Shown here piece by piece: positions 6,292-13,714 of a DNA stretch of 17,533 nucleotides. The notes under the pieces were generated by a model. It saw only the letters and a program-made list of their open reading frames with translations. It was not told the DNA's origin and did not search any database. The first letter of the stretch is position 1, and each line of letters begins with the position of its first letter. Origin of the DNA: Bacteroidales bacterium (GTDB lineage Bacteria; Bacteroidota; Bacteroidia; Bacteroidales; VadinHA17); the NCBI GenBank assembly GCA_016936695.1, contig JAFGXK010000122.1, positions 1-17,533 of the forward strand, given 5' to 3'. The position numbers were made by a program, and so were the translations under genes.

Positions 6292-8631
6292 TCAGGGATT
6301 ATGCGCCAGATTCAGATCTTTGTTAAACCGGTACGATTTCCCTTTTTCTGTTGCTTCGAGCATAAACGTTTTGCCTTTGTAGGAGAGCTTCAGGGGATTC
6401 CCAAGCCTTGATGTGATTTTTGCAGTTTTGAGCAGGCCGTTTTCCCACTCGATATCGGCTTCAAACCCTCCCCTTGCCATGGCTCCGCGAATGTGGCCGT
6501 TTCCCCATTTTTCGGGTAATGCAGGAAGCAGTTCCACTTCTCCGGCATGACTCTGGATAAGCATTTCGGTTATTCCGGCAGTGCCTCCGAAGTTACCGTC
6601 GATCTGGAAAGGAGGATGGTTGTCGAACAGATTGTCGAGTGTCGATTTAGTGATCAGGGCGTATACATTTTCACAGGCTTTGTTGCCGTCTTTCAGGCGG
6701 GCGAAGAAATTAATGATCCAGGCCCTGCTCCATCCGGTATGTCCGCCACCGTGAGCAAGCCTGTATTCAATTGTCTTCCCCGCGGCCTCCAGAAGTTCGG
6801 GATGCTGCTGCTGAGTTATCTGATTTCCGGGGTGCAATCCGTAAAGATGTGAGATATGGCGGTGACCGGGTTCGTGTTCCTCAAATTCCTCCGACCATTC
6901 CAGTATCCTGCCGTCCGATCCGGTCCTTGTCGGTGTTAGTTTTTCAAGAGTAAGCTCCAATTTTCTCCGGAAGGCCTTATCGGTGCTGAGGATAAGGCTT
7001 GCCCGAATTGTGTTCTGCAACAGGTCGCGGATTATCATATGGTCCATAGTCGGTCCCATTACCATGCTTGCGGTTCCCTCACCCTCCGGGATCCTGAACC
7101 TGTTCTCTGGTGAGATTGACGGACCTGAAACAAGGTACCCTGTGCGGGGATCAGTAACCAGCCAGCCTGCACAGAATTCGGCTGATTCTTTCATTATCGG
7201 GTAGGCCTTGTTGCGAAGATATTCAATGTCGCCGCCGAACAGGTAATGGTCCCAGATGTTCTGGCAGCTCCAGGCTATTCCCATCGGCCACATTCCGTAT
7301 ACCACTGCTCCAAGAGGTTCGGTGTAGTGCCAGACATCCGTGGTGTAATGGGCCACGATGCCTTTCAGACCATAAACCTCACTCGCGGTTCTCCTGGCAT
7401 TTGGACGCATCGCATCGATGAAATCGGCAAAGGGAAGTACCAGTTCGCCAAGGTTGGTAATTTCGGCCGGCCAGTAATTCATCTGGATGTTGATGTTAAT
7501 ATGATAATCGGCACTCCAGGGCGGGGTCAGACCGTCGGCCCAGATGCCCTGCAGATTAGCAGGCAGGGTTAATGGACGGGAACTGCTTATCAGCAGGTAT
7601 CTGCCGAACTGATAATAAAGTTCAATAAGATCTGTATCGTCATATCCGTTCTGCATTGCCGCTATCCGGGCATCTGTAGTGAAGTAATTGCCGTCGGACG
7701 ATCCAAGGTCTATTGAGAGCCGGTCGAAATAGCTTTTGTAGTCGGCCACATGGTCCTTTCTGATGTCTGCGAACGGACGTGCCGAAACTTTTTCAAGCCT
7801 TTCTTCGGACCAGGCCGAAGGATCAGGAGTAAAGTAGTCGGTTGCTGCCGTAAGGAAGATTAGAACCGAGTTTGCTTTTTCTATTCGTATACTGTCACCT
7901 CCCGGCAACACAGTGCCACCGTCGTTCAATAATTTCATCCGGGTTTCCATCTTCACTCCGTTGCCGTTTCCAACGTGTTCGCTCATTGAGATAAGGCTGC
8001 CGGAAGCTTTGATGAGAGCCTTGTTTCCGGGCCGTGAAATTCTTGCAGTAAATGTAATGGCCCCTGGTTTATCGGCAGTGATTCTTATCACCAGTGCCTG
8101 ATCGGGGGCGCTCGAAAACACCTCCCGCCTGAAGTTGGTTTGACCCGATGTATAGGTCACCGTTGAAACTGCCTCGGAGATATCCAGTTCGCGACGGTAA
8201 TTCGAGATTCCTCCCGGATTTTTAAAATCGAGGATCAGATCGCCCAGTGTCTGGTAACTTGAGGCATTATCTCTCCTGAAGCTTCCCAGTATACCATTCT
8301 GGGCAAGTTTTTCAGCTTCTGCGAATTTTCCTTCAAAAAGAAGCCGTCGTACTGAGGGGAGGTTACGTCGTGCATCGGGATTTGCATCCCACCTGGGCGC
8401 TCCTGTCCACACCGATTCCTCATTAAGCTGAAGCCTTTCCCTTGCCGTACCCCCAAAGACCATGGCTCCCAGGCTTCCGTTCCCGACAGGAAGGGCTTCA
8501 TTCCATGTTGCTGCAGGCTTATTGAACCAAAGTTTCATGGCGGGGTCATTTCCCCGGGCCGTAACGGGAACCAGGAGCATGAAAAACACTACTGAGGCAA
8601 TACAGGCCTGAAAGTGAAGATATTTTATCAT
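6292..8631 (-). CDS. Secreted GH95 alpha-L-fucosidase
   Basis: 779 residues from the ATG at 8629-8631. The reading frame stays open to a TTG at 8652, but that start lies in the hairpin following mscL, so the ATG, which begins a clean signal peptide (1-25, VTA then R), is preferred. Order: beta-sandwich N-domain (about 33-265) with LPVGNGSLGAMVFGG and LQLNEESVWTG, linker, (alpha/alpha)6 catalytic barrel (about 290-690), C-terminal beta domain. Catalytic residues of the family are visible: NxN in HININIQMNYW (Asn379, Asn381), the general acid in SPEN (Glu509) and Asp678 in QIDGNFGG. These fit the inverting mechanism known from BbAfcA N421/N423/E566/D766. GH95 enzymes release alpha-1,2-linked fucose; some act on galactose in plant xyloglucan. 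Export to the periplasm or surface is likely. No SusC/SusD, sulfatase or other glycosidase is nearby. Confidence 0.93.
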   Translation of the reverse strand: MIKYLHFQACIASVVFFMLLVPVTARGNDPAMKLWFNKPAATWNEALPVGNGSLGAMVFGGTARERLQLNEESVWTGAPRWDANPDARRNLPSVRRLLFEGKFAEAEKLAQNGILGSFRRDNASSYQTLGDLILDFKNPGGISNYRRELDISEAVSTVTYTSGQTNFRREVFSSAPDQALVIRITADKPGAITFTARISRPGNKALIKASGSLISMSEHVGNGNGVKMETRMKLLNDGGTVLPGGDSIRIEKANSVLIFLTAATDYFTPDPSAWSEERLEKVSARPFADIRKDHVADYKSYFDRLSIDLGSSDGNYFTTDARIAAMQNGYDDTDLIELYYQFGRYLLISSSRPLTLPANLQGIWADGLTPPWSADYHININIQMNYWPAEITNLGELVLPFADFIDAMRPNARRTASEVYGLKGIVAHYTTDVWHYTEPLGAVVYGMWPMGIAWSCQNIWDHYLFGGDIEYLRNKAYPIMKESAEFCAGWLVTDPRTGYLVSGPSISPENRFRIPEGEGTASMVMGPTMDHMIIRDLLQNTIRASLILSTDKAFRRKLELTLEKLTPTRTGSDGRILEWSEEFEEHEPGHRHISHLYGLHPGNQITQQQHPELLEAAGKTIEYRLAHGGGHTGWSRAWIINFFARLKDGNKACENVYALITKSTLDNLFDNHPPFQIDGNFGGTAGITEMLIQSHAGEVELLPALPEKWGNGHIRGAMARGGFEADIEWENGLLKTAKITSRLGNPLKLSYKGKTFMLEATEKGKSYRFNKDLNLAHNP

Positions 8632-8650
8632 AGACAGTTGGATATAAGAC

Positions 8651-8682
8651 AAATAAGGACATACTCCGGCATGTCCTTATTT
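8651..8682 (-). terminator. Hairpin after mscL: terminator or attenuator ahead of the fucosidase gene
   Basis: AAATAAGGACAT (8651-8662) and ATGTCCTTATTT (8671-8682) form a perfect 12-bp stem with an 8-nt loop. It lies 16 bases past the mscL stop and 19 bases before the fucosidase ATG. On the minus strand the second arm ends in TTATTT and is followed by GTCTTAT, a moderate rather than ideal U-tract. It could end the mscL transcript fully or leave read-through into the fucosidase gene. Confidence 0.7.
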
Positions 8683-8698
8683 ATGGGGTTAGTTAATT

Positions 8699-9097
8699 TT
8701 ATTTCTTCAGAAGGTCCCTGATCTCTGACAGCAATTCCTGGTCCTTTGTAGGAGCAGGGGGTGTGGCCGGAGCGGCTTCCTCTTTCTTCTTCATTGAATT
8801 GATTGCTTTGACAAGCAGGAAAACAGCAAATGCTATAATCAGGAAATCGACCGCAGCCTGGATAAAATTGCCATAGTTCCATGTAACAGCCTCAGCAGTG
8901 TCGGTTGCTGCCTTTATTATCAGCTTGAGATCGGTAAAACTGGCTCCGCCCAGAAGCGCCCCTATTGGCGGCATGATTATATCGGCTACCAGTGATGAAA
9001 TGATTTTACCGAATGCCATACCAATGATGATACCAACAGCCATGTCGATCATATTGCCTTTTATGGCAAATGTTTTGAATTCGTCTAAGAACTTCAT
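8699..9097 (-). CDS. mscL: Large-conductance mechanosensitive channel MscL
   Basis: 132 residues, against 136 in E. coli MscL. The channel opens under membrane tension to release solutes during hypo-osmotic shock and works as a homopentamer in the inner membrane. The N-terminal amphipathic helix MKFLDEFKTFAIKGN, followed by MIDMAVGIIIG, is nearly diagnostic. TM1 covers about 16-43 with the glycine/alanine-rich pore lining, the periplasmic loop about 50-72, TM2 about 75-98. After a basic stretch (KKK, 103-105) and an Ala/Pro-rich linker comes the C-terminal helical bundle (about 118-131). It starts 25 bases after the stop of the upstream DUF3078 gene, with no clear promoter between, so co-transcription is likely. 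A strong hairpin follows the stop codon. Confidence 0.97.
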   Translation of the reverse strand: MKFLDEFKTFAIKGNMIDMAVGIIIGMAFGKIISSLVADIIMPPIGALLGGASFTDLKLIIKAATDTAEAVTWNYGNFIQAAVDFLIIAFAVFLLVKAINSMKKKEEAAPATPPAPTKDQELLSEIRDLLKK

Positions 9098-9122
9098 TGT
9101 GTCAGGTTTTAAAGGTTTATTA

Positions 9123-10073
9123 TCAGAAATTATAAGAAAATCCTACGCCTAATATTTCCTTGAATTGTACTCTTTTTCCGGGGGCTTCAAATGCTTCGAA
9201 CTGGCCGTTATTGTTCCTGTCGACCGGAACCATGATATCGTCGTCATAGACAAGGACAGTGTTAAAGTTTACGGATAAGAATTTATTTACTTTCAGCCCT
9301 ATGAGGTTTTCCCATGTGACGTCGATATTCTGCGGGTTATGGGCATAATTTGAGAAAAGGTCAATTTTGGAAGTGAATGACACGTTTTTAAGGAATTCTG
9401 CCTGAAAATCATTTTTTGAATATATCGCCCTGATATAACCTCCTATTTCGCCTCTTGATGCCTCTCCTGGCTCAACTCCGAAAGCCCCTGCATCCGAAAG
9501 AGCCTTGTCGGTTACAAAGGTGAATTTTGAGGTCAGTGGTGCAAGAAAAGCGCTGAAATAAGAGTTTGGCTTATAGTCGAGACCTGCTGCGAAAAGGAGG
9601 TATGCGGGGGCAAAGAGATCGGATATTTTTTTATCTGTATCGGGATATTTGTATCCCGGGCGCATCTGGGTTCTGAAGTTTGCAAGGGCTGACCAGTAGA
9701 AATTGCTGAACGCTTCCCTGCCATATTTTGAAAACAGGTCGATTTTGTCATCGGTTTTCATCACGTCGTCCTTACCCTGTTTAAGTATGCCATACCCGAT
9801 GTCAAGTGAATTGTCCCATGCCGATTTGCCCTCTTTATAGTTTGCAAATGCGCTGAATATTCCGTTTACGGCGGCTGAGTTCTGGCCTCCGGCGGCCCAG
9901 TTGGTAAGAGAAGTCTGGGAAAGGTTTAAGGCAAAAAGCCCTCCTTTTTTCCAGCCCATTATGGTGTCGGTATTTATTGTTTTAAGTCTCTTCTCAGCAT
10001 CAGTAATCTGCGCCATAGAAGTGGTGGCAAGCAGCAAAAAAACTAAAGACAGAATTAGAAGTCTTGTTTTCAT
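9123..10073 (-). CDS. DUF3078-family outer-membrane beta-barrel-like protein
   Basis: 316 residues with a signal peptide (1-21, cleavage after SMA, before QITD). The mature part has the family opening GWKKGGLFALNLSQ...NWAAGGQNS (about 41-66), then alternating aromatic/polar strands. It ends in Phe (GVGFSYNF), as expected for proteins inserted in the outer membrane by the BAM machinery. DUF3078 proteins are common in Bacteroidota and have no settled function. The acidic segment DRNNNGQFEAFE near the C-terminus (about 285-296) resembles a Ca2+-binding loop (DxNxNGxxE), which is an inference only. It is the first gene of a leftward group with mscL and perhaps the GH95 gene. The 83 bases upstream hold the terminator of the YegP-like gene and no clear promoter. 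Confidence 0.82.
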   Translation of the reverse strand: MKTRLLILSLVFLLLATTSMAQITDAEKRLKTINTDTIMGWKKGGLFALNLSQTSLTNWAAGGQNSAAVNGIFSAFANYKEGKSAWDNSLDIGYGILKQGKDDVMKTDDKIDLFSKYGREAFSNFYWSALANFRTQMRPGYKYPDTDKKISDLFAPAYLLFAAGLDYKPNSYFSAFLAPLTSKFTFVTDKALSDAGAFGVEPGEASRGEIGGYIRAIYSKNDFQAEFLKNVSFTSKIDLFSNYAHNPQNIDVTWENLIGLKVNKFLSVNFNTVLVYDDDIMVPVDRNNNGQFEAFEAPGKRVQFKEILGVGFSYNF

Positions 10074-10109
10074 GATATAAAATATATAAGCACATGCTAA
10101 AGAGATAAA

Positions 10110-10141
10110 AATAACCGCAATGAAAGCTCACTGCGGTTATT
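10110..10141 (-). terminator. Intrinsic terminator of the YegP-like gene
   Basis: AATAACCGCA (10110-10119) pairs perfectly with TGCGGTTATT (10132-10141). A further TGA/TCA pairing is possible within the 12-nt loop. Read on the minus strand the stem is followed by TTTATCTC, a U-rich tail. It sits 15 bases after the stop of the YegP-like gene and separates it from the DUF3078 gene. Confidence 0.82.
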
Positions 10142-10156
10142 AAAACAGGGATTTAC

Positions 10157-10492
10157 CTATTTTTCAACTTCCTTAACTTCAGCCTTTACAGCATTCCTCT
10201 TTACAGATTCAATGCCATTGTCGCGGCCGCTTTCAGTCTTGTAGTTCTGGCTTGTACCGATTATCTGACTGTTTGCAGCAGTAACAGCAAACCTGAACAT
10301 GTTGGTAGGAGTGGTAGTTTTAGTGAATCTTTTTGGATCCGCAGAATTCTTCTTCACAGATTCGATCCCGTTCATGCACGATGCCTTGCTTGAATAGCCT
10401 TCGCTGCTTAGTATTGTCTGGCCATTGTCGGCTTTCAGACGGAAACGGAATTCCTTGTTTTTTCCGCTTTGATAAACTTCAAACTTTGCCAT
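10157..10492 (-). CDS. YegP-like protein with two DUF1508 repeats
   Basis: 111 residues from the ATG at 10490-10492. A longer frame runs to 10555, but its extra 21 residues match nothing in the family, while MAKFEVYQSG is the normal beginning. Two copies of the same unit are visible: FRFRLKADNGQTILSSEGY (15-33) with GIESVKKNS (42-50), and FRFAVTAANSQIIGTSQNY (66-84) with GIESVKRNA (93-101). This matches E. coli YegP in length and in repeat spacing. The family forms a small beta-rich duplicated fold and has no assigned biochemical role. No signal peptide, so cytoplasmic. The short tail is lysine/glutamate rich. It appears monocistronic, with its own TATATTTG promoter box upstream and a strong terminator downstream. 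Confidence 0.93.
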   Translation of the reverse strand: MAKFEVYQSGKNKEFRFRLKADNGQTILSSEGYSSKASCMNGIESVKKNSADPKRFTKTTTPTNMFRFAVTAANSQIIGTSQNYKTESGRDNGIESVKRNAVKAEVKEVEK

Positions 10493-10557
10493 AAGATTAG
10501 ATTTAATTGAATTAATATAAGTGAACCAGGAATATGTTCTTAAACCATTTTGCATGT

Positions 10558-10565
10558 CAAATATA
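10558..10565 (-). promoter_or_regulatory. Putative -7 box for the YegP-like gene
   Basis: The minus strand reads TATATTTG, a full TAnnTTTG match. The inferred start near 10551 gives a leader of about 59 nt to the ATG at 10492. A weak TTC lies about 20 bases upstream in place of the TTTG element. It also argues against the longer reading frame, whose start would coincide with the transcription start. Confidence 0.5.
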
Positions 10566-10774
10566 ATATTAATTTGGCTTTTTTAGAAGACCGCGGTATA
10601 ATTTAAGTCCGGGAAACGCATGTTCGTCCGGAGTTACAGTCAATCCGTATTGTATTAGTAGCTGTTTGTCGCCTGATATGGCCTTTATGTCGTTTTATCC
10701 ATAAGATCCCTGTGCATTAAAAAGTCAATTAACATTTTCCCGGCTGCCGGCGGGCCTCAGAATATTTTTCCCTT

Positions 10775-10805
10775 TTTGAAAACTGAACCTAAAGTGCTAA
10801 ATTGC
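10775..10805 (+). promoter_or_regulatory. Possible promoter for the HerA-like ATPase gene
   Basis: TTTG (10775-10778) is followed after 19 bases by TAAATTGC (10798-10805), an imperfect TAnnTTTG. The start would be near 10812, about 26 nt before the ATG. The remaining intergenic stretch 10566-10774 is richer in G+C than a typical promoter region and holds GC-rich short inverted repeats near 10739-10756. No gene was found in it. Confidence 0.3.
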
Positions 10806-10837
10806 ATTCCTCCGTTTAGGGTTAAAACAAAAAGATT

Positions 10838-12361
10838 ATGGACAAGAAAGAATCATTTTCAGCACAAATAAATAATGGTTATGCATGCAAGGGCGACTCG
10901 ATAATACTTGGAGGGGCAATGCTTGACGGAGCTCCCCTGGGAGGCGATGCCCTGGTCAGGATTCCCCTGAAAACGATGAACCGGCACGGGCTTATTGCAG
11001 GTGCAACAGGTACAGGAAAGACAAAGACACTGCAGGTGATTTCCGAGCATCTCTCGGAAAAAGGGGTTCCTGTTCTGCTTATGGATGTCAAGGGCGATCT
11101 CAGCGGAATTTCCAAACCCGGAGTGGAGAACCAGTTCATTGCTGAAAGGATGGCAAAAATCGGTGTCCCCTATGAGACGAAGGGATATCCGGTGGAGCTG
11201 ATGTCAATCTCTCAGCAACCCGGGGTCAGGATGAGAGCAACAATATCCGAATTCGGACCGGTGCTTCTCTCAAGGATTCTCGATCTGAATGATACCCAGG
11301 GCGGAGTTATGGCTGTGATCTTCAAATATTGCGACGACCATAAAATGCCTTTGCTCGATCTGAAGGACCTTAAGAAAGTGGTACAGTTTGCTACCGATGA
11401 GGGCAAGACTGAAATTGAACGCGAATACGGTAAAGTGTCTGCAATGTCGACAGGAGTGATACTCAGAAAGCTTCTGGAGCTTGAACAGCAGGATGCAGAT
11501 CTCTTTTTCGGAGAGATGTCATTTGATATCAGGGATCTGATGAGAAGAGACTCTGACGGTAAAGGATATATTAATATAATCAGACTTACTGATATTCAGG
11601 ACAAGCCCAAGCTTTTTTCAACATTCATGCTGTGCCTTCTGGCGGAAGTATATAATGAAATGCCCGAACGGGGAGACCTGGATAAGCCCGAACTGGTGAT
11701 TTTCATCGATGAGGCTCATCTCATCTTCAGGGAAGCCAGCAAGACTCTTCTCAGCCAGATCGAGACCATTGTCAAGCTTATCAGGTCGAAGGGTGTTGGT
11801 GTCTTTTTTGTTACCCAGAACCCGATGGATGTTCCCAATGAGGTTCTGGCCCAGCTGGGACTTAAAGTACAGCATGCCCTCAGGGCATTTACAGCCATCG
11901 ACCGGCAGGCTATAAAGCTTACTGCCGAAAACTTCCCTCTTTCCGACTGGTATAAAACCGATGAGGTACTTACCTCGCTCGGAACCGGAGAGGCACTTGT
12001 AACGGTGCTTAACGAAAAAGGTATTCCGACTCCACTGGCGGTTGCTATGGTAAGAGCCCCGCAAAGCAGGATGGATATTCTTGTTCAGGAAGAGATAGAG
12101 TCAATAAACAGGTCGTCGCAGCTTGTCAGCAAGTACAACCAGGTTGTCGACAGGGAGAGTGCTTATGAGATACTGGCAGAAAAAATTGATTCGGCAGAAA
12201 AAAGAGCTGCGGAGGAAGCTGAGCGGAGGCAGGCGGACAAGGCCAGGAGGTCATCAGGGACTACACGCAGAAAGACCGGCGTGAACCCTGTTGTTAAGGT
12301 GCTTACAAGTGCCACCTTCATAAGGGGCGTGCTTGGAATAATGAAAAAAGTTATTAATTGA
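10838..12361 (+). CDS. HerA-like DUF853-family ATPase (YjgR type)
   Basis: 507 residues, the usual length of the family. It is a cytoplasmic P-loop ATPase of the HerA/FtsK type, expected to form a ring. Walker A GATGTGKT is at 55-62 and Walker B LVIFIDE at 286-292 (Asp291, Glu292). The sensor-like stretch FFVTQNPMDVP at 323-333 has Gln327. Between them LMDVKGDLSG (81-90) is a family landmark. The tail contains a charged alanine/arginine-rich helix (about 441-475) and ends RGVLGIMKKVIN, resembling the RGxLG ending of this family. HerA proper pairs with the NurA nuclease in DNA end resection, but no NurA-like gene is adjacent and the HerA barrel domain is absent. The biological role is therefore unknown. 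The gene stands alone, divergent from the YegP-like gene and convergent with the next one. Confidence 0.92.
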   Translation: MDKKESFSAQINNGYACKGDSIILGGAMLDGAPLGGDALVRIPLKTMNRHGLIAGATGTGKTKTLQVISEHLSEKGVPVLLMDVKGDLSGISKPGVENQFIAERMAKIGVPYETKGYPVELMSISQQPGVRMRATISEFGPVLLSRILDLNDTQGGVMAVIFKYCDDHKMPLLDLKDLKKVVQFATDEGKTEIEREYGKVSAMSTGVILRKLLELEQQDADLFFGEMSFDIRDLMRRDSDGKGYINIIRLTDIQDKPKLFSTFMLCLLAEVYNEMPERGDLDKPELVIFIDEAHLIFREASKTLLSQIETIVKLIRSKGVGVFFVTQNPMDVPNEVLAQLGLKVQHALRAFTAIDRQAIKLTAENFPLSDWYKTDEVLTSLGTGEALVTVLNEKGIPTPLAVAMVRAPQSRMDILVQEEIESINRSSQLVSKYNQVVDRESAYEILAEKIDSAEKRAAEEAERRQADKARRSSGTTRRKTGVNPVVKVLTSATFIRGVLGIMKKVIN

Positions 12362-12363
12362 CC

Positions 12364-12387
12364 TGTTTACTGCTTCCGGTGTAAACA
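12364..12387. terminator. Weak hairpin between convergent genes
   Basis: TGTTTAC (12364-12370) pairs with GTAAACA (12381-12387) around a 10-nt loop, just after the HerA-like stop codon. A competing CGGTG/CACCG stem (12377-12394) overlaps it. There is no T run, so it is only a possible terminator for the convergent pair. Confidence 0.28.
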
Positions 12388-12424
12388 TGCACCGAGGATA
12401 AGTTCTGCCCGGGCAAGGTATTGA

Positions 12425-12847
12425 TCAGTCCCTTACAGCAATGCTGTCGACAATATATCTGGAGTCTCCCCTCCAGGGCACAGTACCCCTCTTCTCGATG
12501 TAATGCACTATCACATCCCGGCCCTGAAGAGTGTCAAAGCTCATGTTCATATCCTTTTCCAGGACTGAGAATTTAAATTTTTCAGAGGCGATCGCCACAT
12601 TCGATGTGCTGGATACACTGCTGAGAATCAGCTCTCCTTCATATGTTTTGAAGGCCATTCCCTTGTGTGAGAATTTCTGCAGTAATCCTGCGCGGTAACC
12701 TTCACTGTAGGTGAAGAAGTACTTGAAGTAAATGAAAACAGCAATGAGTATCAGCAGGATACCCAGCATCCAGTTAAATATCCGCTTTGTTTTCTTCACG
12801 GTTCCCGTCCATCTGGAAGGTTGAGTCTGAGTTGTTTCTGCAGCCAT
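12425..12847 (-). CDS. Small single-pass membrane protein of unknown function
   Basis: 140 residues. A polar, Thr/Gln-rich N-terminus with basic residues (K18, K19, K21, R22) precedes one transmembrane helix (about 25-45). The rest (46-140) is then predicted to be periplasmic and rich in beta-type sequence. Residues SEGYRAGLLQKFSHKG (48-63) and KTYEGEL (67-73) look like the conserved core. From memory, similar Bacteroidota proteins are sometimes mislabelled '6-phosphogluconate dehydrogenase', and nothing here supports an enzyme. No cysteine, no repeat, no known motif. A probable promoter in the 109-base gap upstream suggests it is expressed separately from the ABC operon, though read-through from that operon is possible since both face left. 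Confidence 0.75.
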   Translation of the reverse strand: MAAETTQTQPSRWTGTVKKTKRIFNWMLGILLILIAVFIYFKYFFTYSEGYRAGLLQKFSHKGMAFKTYEGELILSSVSSTSNVAIASEKFKFSVLEKDMNMSFDTLQGRDVIVHYIEKRGTVPWRGDSRYIVDSIAVRD

Positions 12848-12903
12848 TTTTTAATTATGTTAGATCGTTAAAGACTTATAAAATCAGGTTTGGTTAGAAC
12901 AAC

Positions 12904-12936
12904 TAAAATTAAGTTATTTCTGCGAAACTTGTCAAA
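12904..12936 (-). promoter_or_regulatory. Putative promoter for the small membrane protein gene
   Basis: On the minus strand TTTG (12933-12936) is followed after 21 bases by TAATTTTA (12904-12911), one base off TAnnTTTG. The start near 12897 leaves about 50 nt of A/T-rich leader. The sequence GTCAAAA occurs twice close by (12931-12937 and 12941-12947), overlapping and just upstream of the -33 element. Confidence 0.38.
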
Positions 12937-12956
12937 ACCGGTCAAAAGTTTTTGTT

Positions 12957-13697
12957 TTATTGTTTCAGGGATGCTTTGGTGAAGATATATTCAGGGATCT
13001 CCTGGTTGAAACGGATGCCGGTCACTTTGAACTCCGTTCCGTCACCCTGTTTCAGCACATCCTTGTAGACCATAGTATGAGGGAACCAGCGGCCATCTAT
13101 CTCCCTGAAGTCCGAAAGGGTGGTCCGTTTAAGAAGCTGACCGCTTTTGGCGAACAACTCTTCCTTCAGTGGTACAAAACGTTCCGAATCGATCCACATT
13201 TTCCTGCGATGATAGGCAGCATCCGTGACCTTTGCCGTAAGATCGAGGATAAGGGTCTTCCTTCCTTCCATTTCTTCTTCTCCTGACGATACTGCTGAAT
13301 AGACTTCTGTAAGTTTACGGTCATCCATCATGTCTTCGTATGAAAGATCGGATCCCATGACCGATTGCCTCAGCATATGACCCGAAATCTGGATAGTCCG
13401 GTCAGTTGAGGGCGAGTAGATCCATAACTGATTTTCGAGCTTCAGCATCTTGGTTCCCTGTTCGCGCGCAGGGGCAAGGTATTCGGTAAACGATTTCTTG
13501 CTTCCCACCACATACGTCCTTGATGAAATGGTCCTGCTTGTTCTTGTGCCATGGATAGTCATCTCCGATTCATAAATCCTGTTGTCGGAGGACATGTTAT
13601 TTTCGACTTTTTTAAGTATGTCGTCAGCATCTGTCTGGCCGCTTATCGGGAGAGAGATCAGGGCGAAAAGTGCGGGTAATATTATTGTTGTTTTCAC
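12957..13697 (-). CDS. LolA-like periplasmic 'outer membrane lipoprotein-sorting' protein
   Basis: 246 residues with a signal peptide (1-20, cleavage likely after ISG). The mature protein fits the LolA-like lipoprotein-sorting family (PF17131 type). Landmarks are EYLAPAREQGTKMLKLENQLWIYSP (about 72-96), MLRQSVMGSDLSYEDMM (about 108-124), a middle strand with KMWIDSERFVPLKEELF, and the closing KVTGIRFNQEIPEYIFTKASL. The fold is an open beta half-barrel with a hydrophobic cavity that can hold an acyl chain, so a role in shuttling a lipidated or lipid cargo through the periplasm is likely. It is the last gene of the operon, 17 bases after the second permease. Unlike house-keeping LolA, it is fixed in a cassette with dedicated permeases, so a special cargo is inferred. 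Confidence 0.87.
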   Translation of the reverse strand: MKTTIILPALFALISLPISGQTDADDILKKVENNMSSDNRIYESEMTIHGTRTSRTISSRTYVVGSKKSFTEYLAPAREQGTKMLKLENQLWIYSPSTDRTIQISGHMLRQSVMGSDLSYEDMMDDRKLTEVYSAVSSGEEEMEGRKTLILDLTAKVTDAAYHRRKMWIDSERFVPLKEELFAKSGQLLKRTTLSDFREIDGRWFPHTMVYKDVLKQGDGTEFKVTGIRFNQEIPEYIFTKASLKQ

Positions 13698-13714
13698 ACG
13701 TATGTAATTTATTT

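Noticed and set aside
8632..8652. TTG start extending the fucosidase by seven residues
   Set aside because: The TTG sits in the arm of the hairpin after mscL and would put polar residues ahead of the signal peptide. The ATG at 8629-8631 gives a normal one.
10493..10555. 21-residue N-terminal extension of the YegP-like protein
   Set aside because: The inferred transcription start (about 10551) falls inside it and YegP homologues begin at MAKF-like sequence.
10838..12361. Anti-phage HerA-type defence module
   Set aside because: No partner nuclease, sirtuin, or other defence gene is adjacent and no mobile-element signs surround it.
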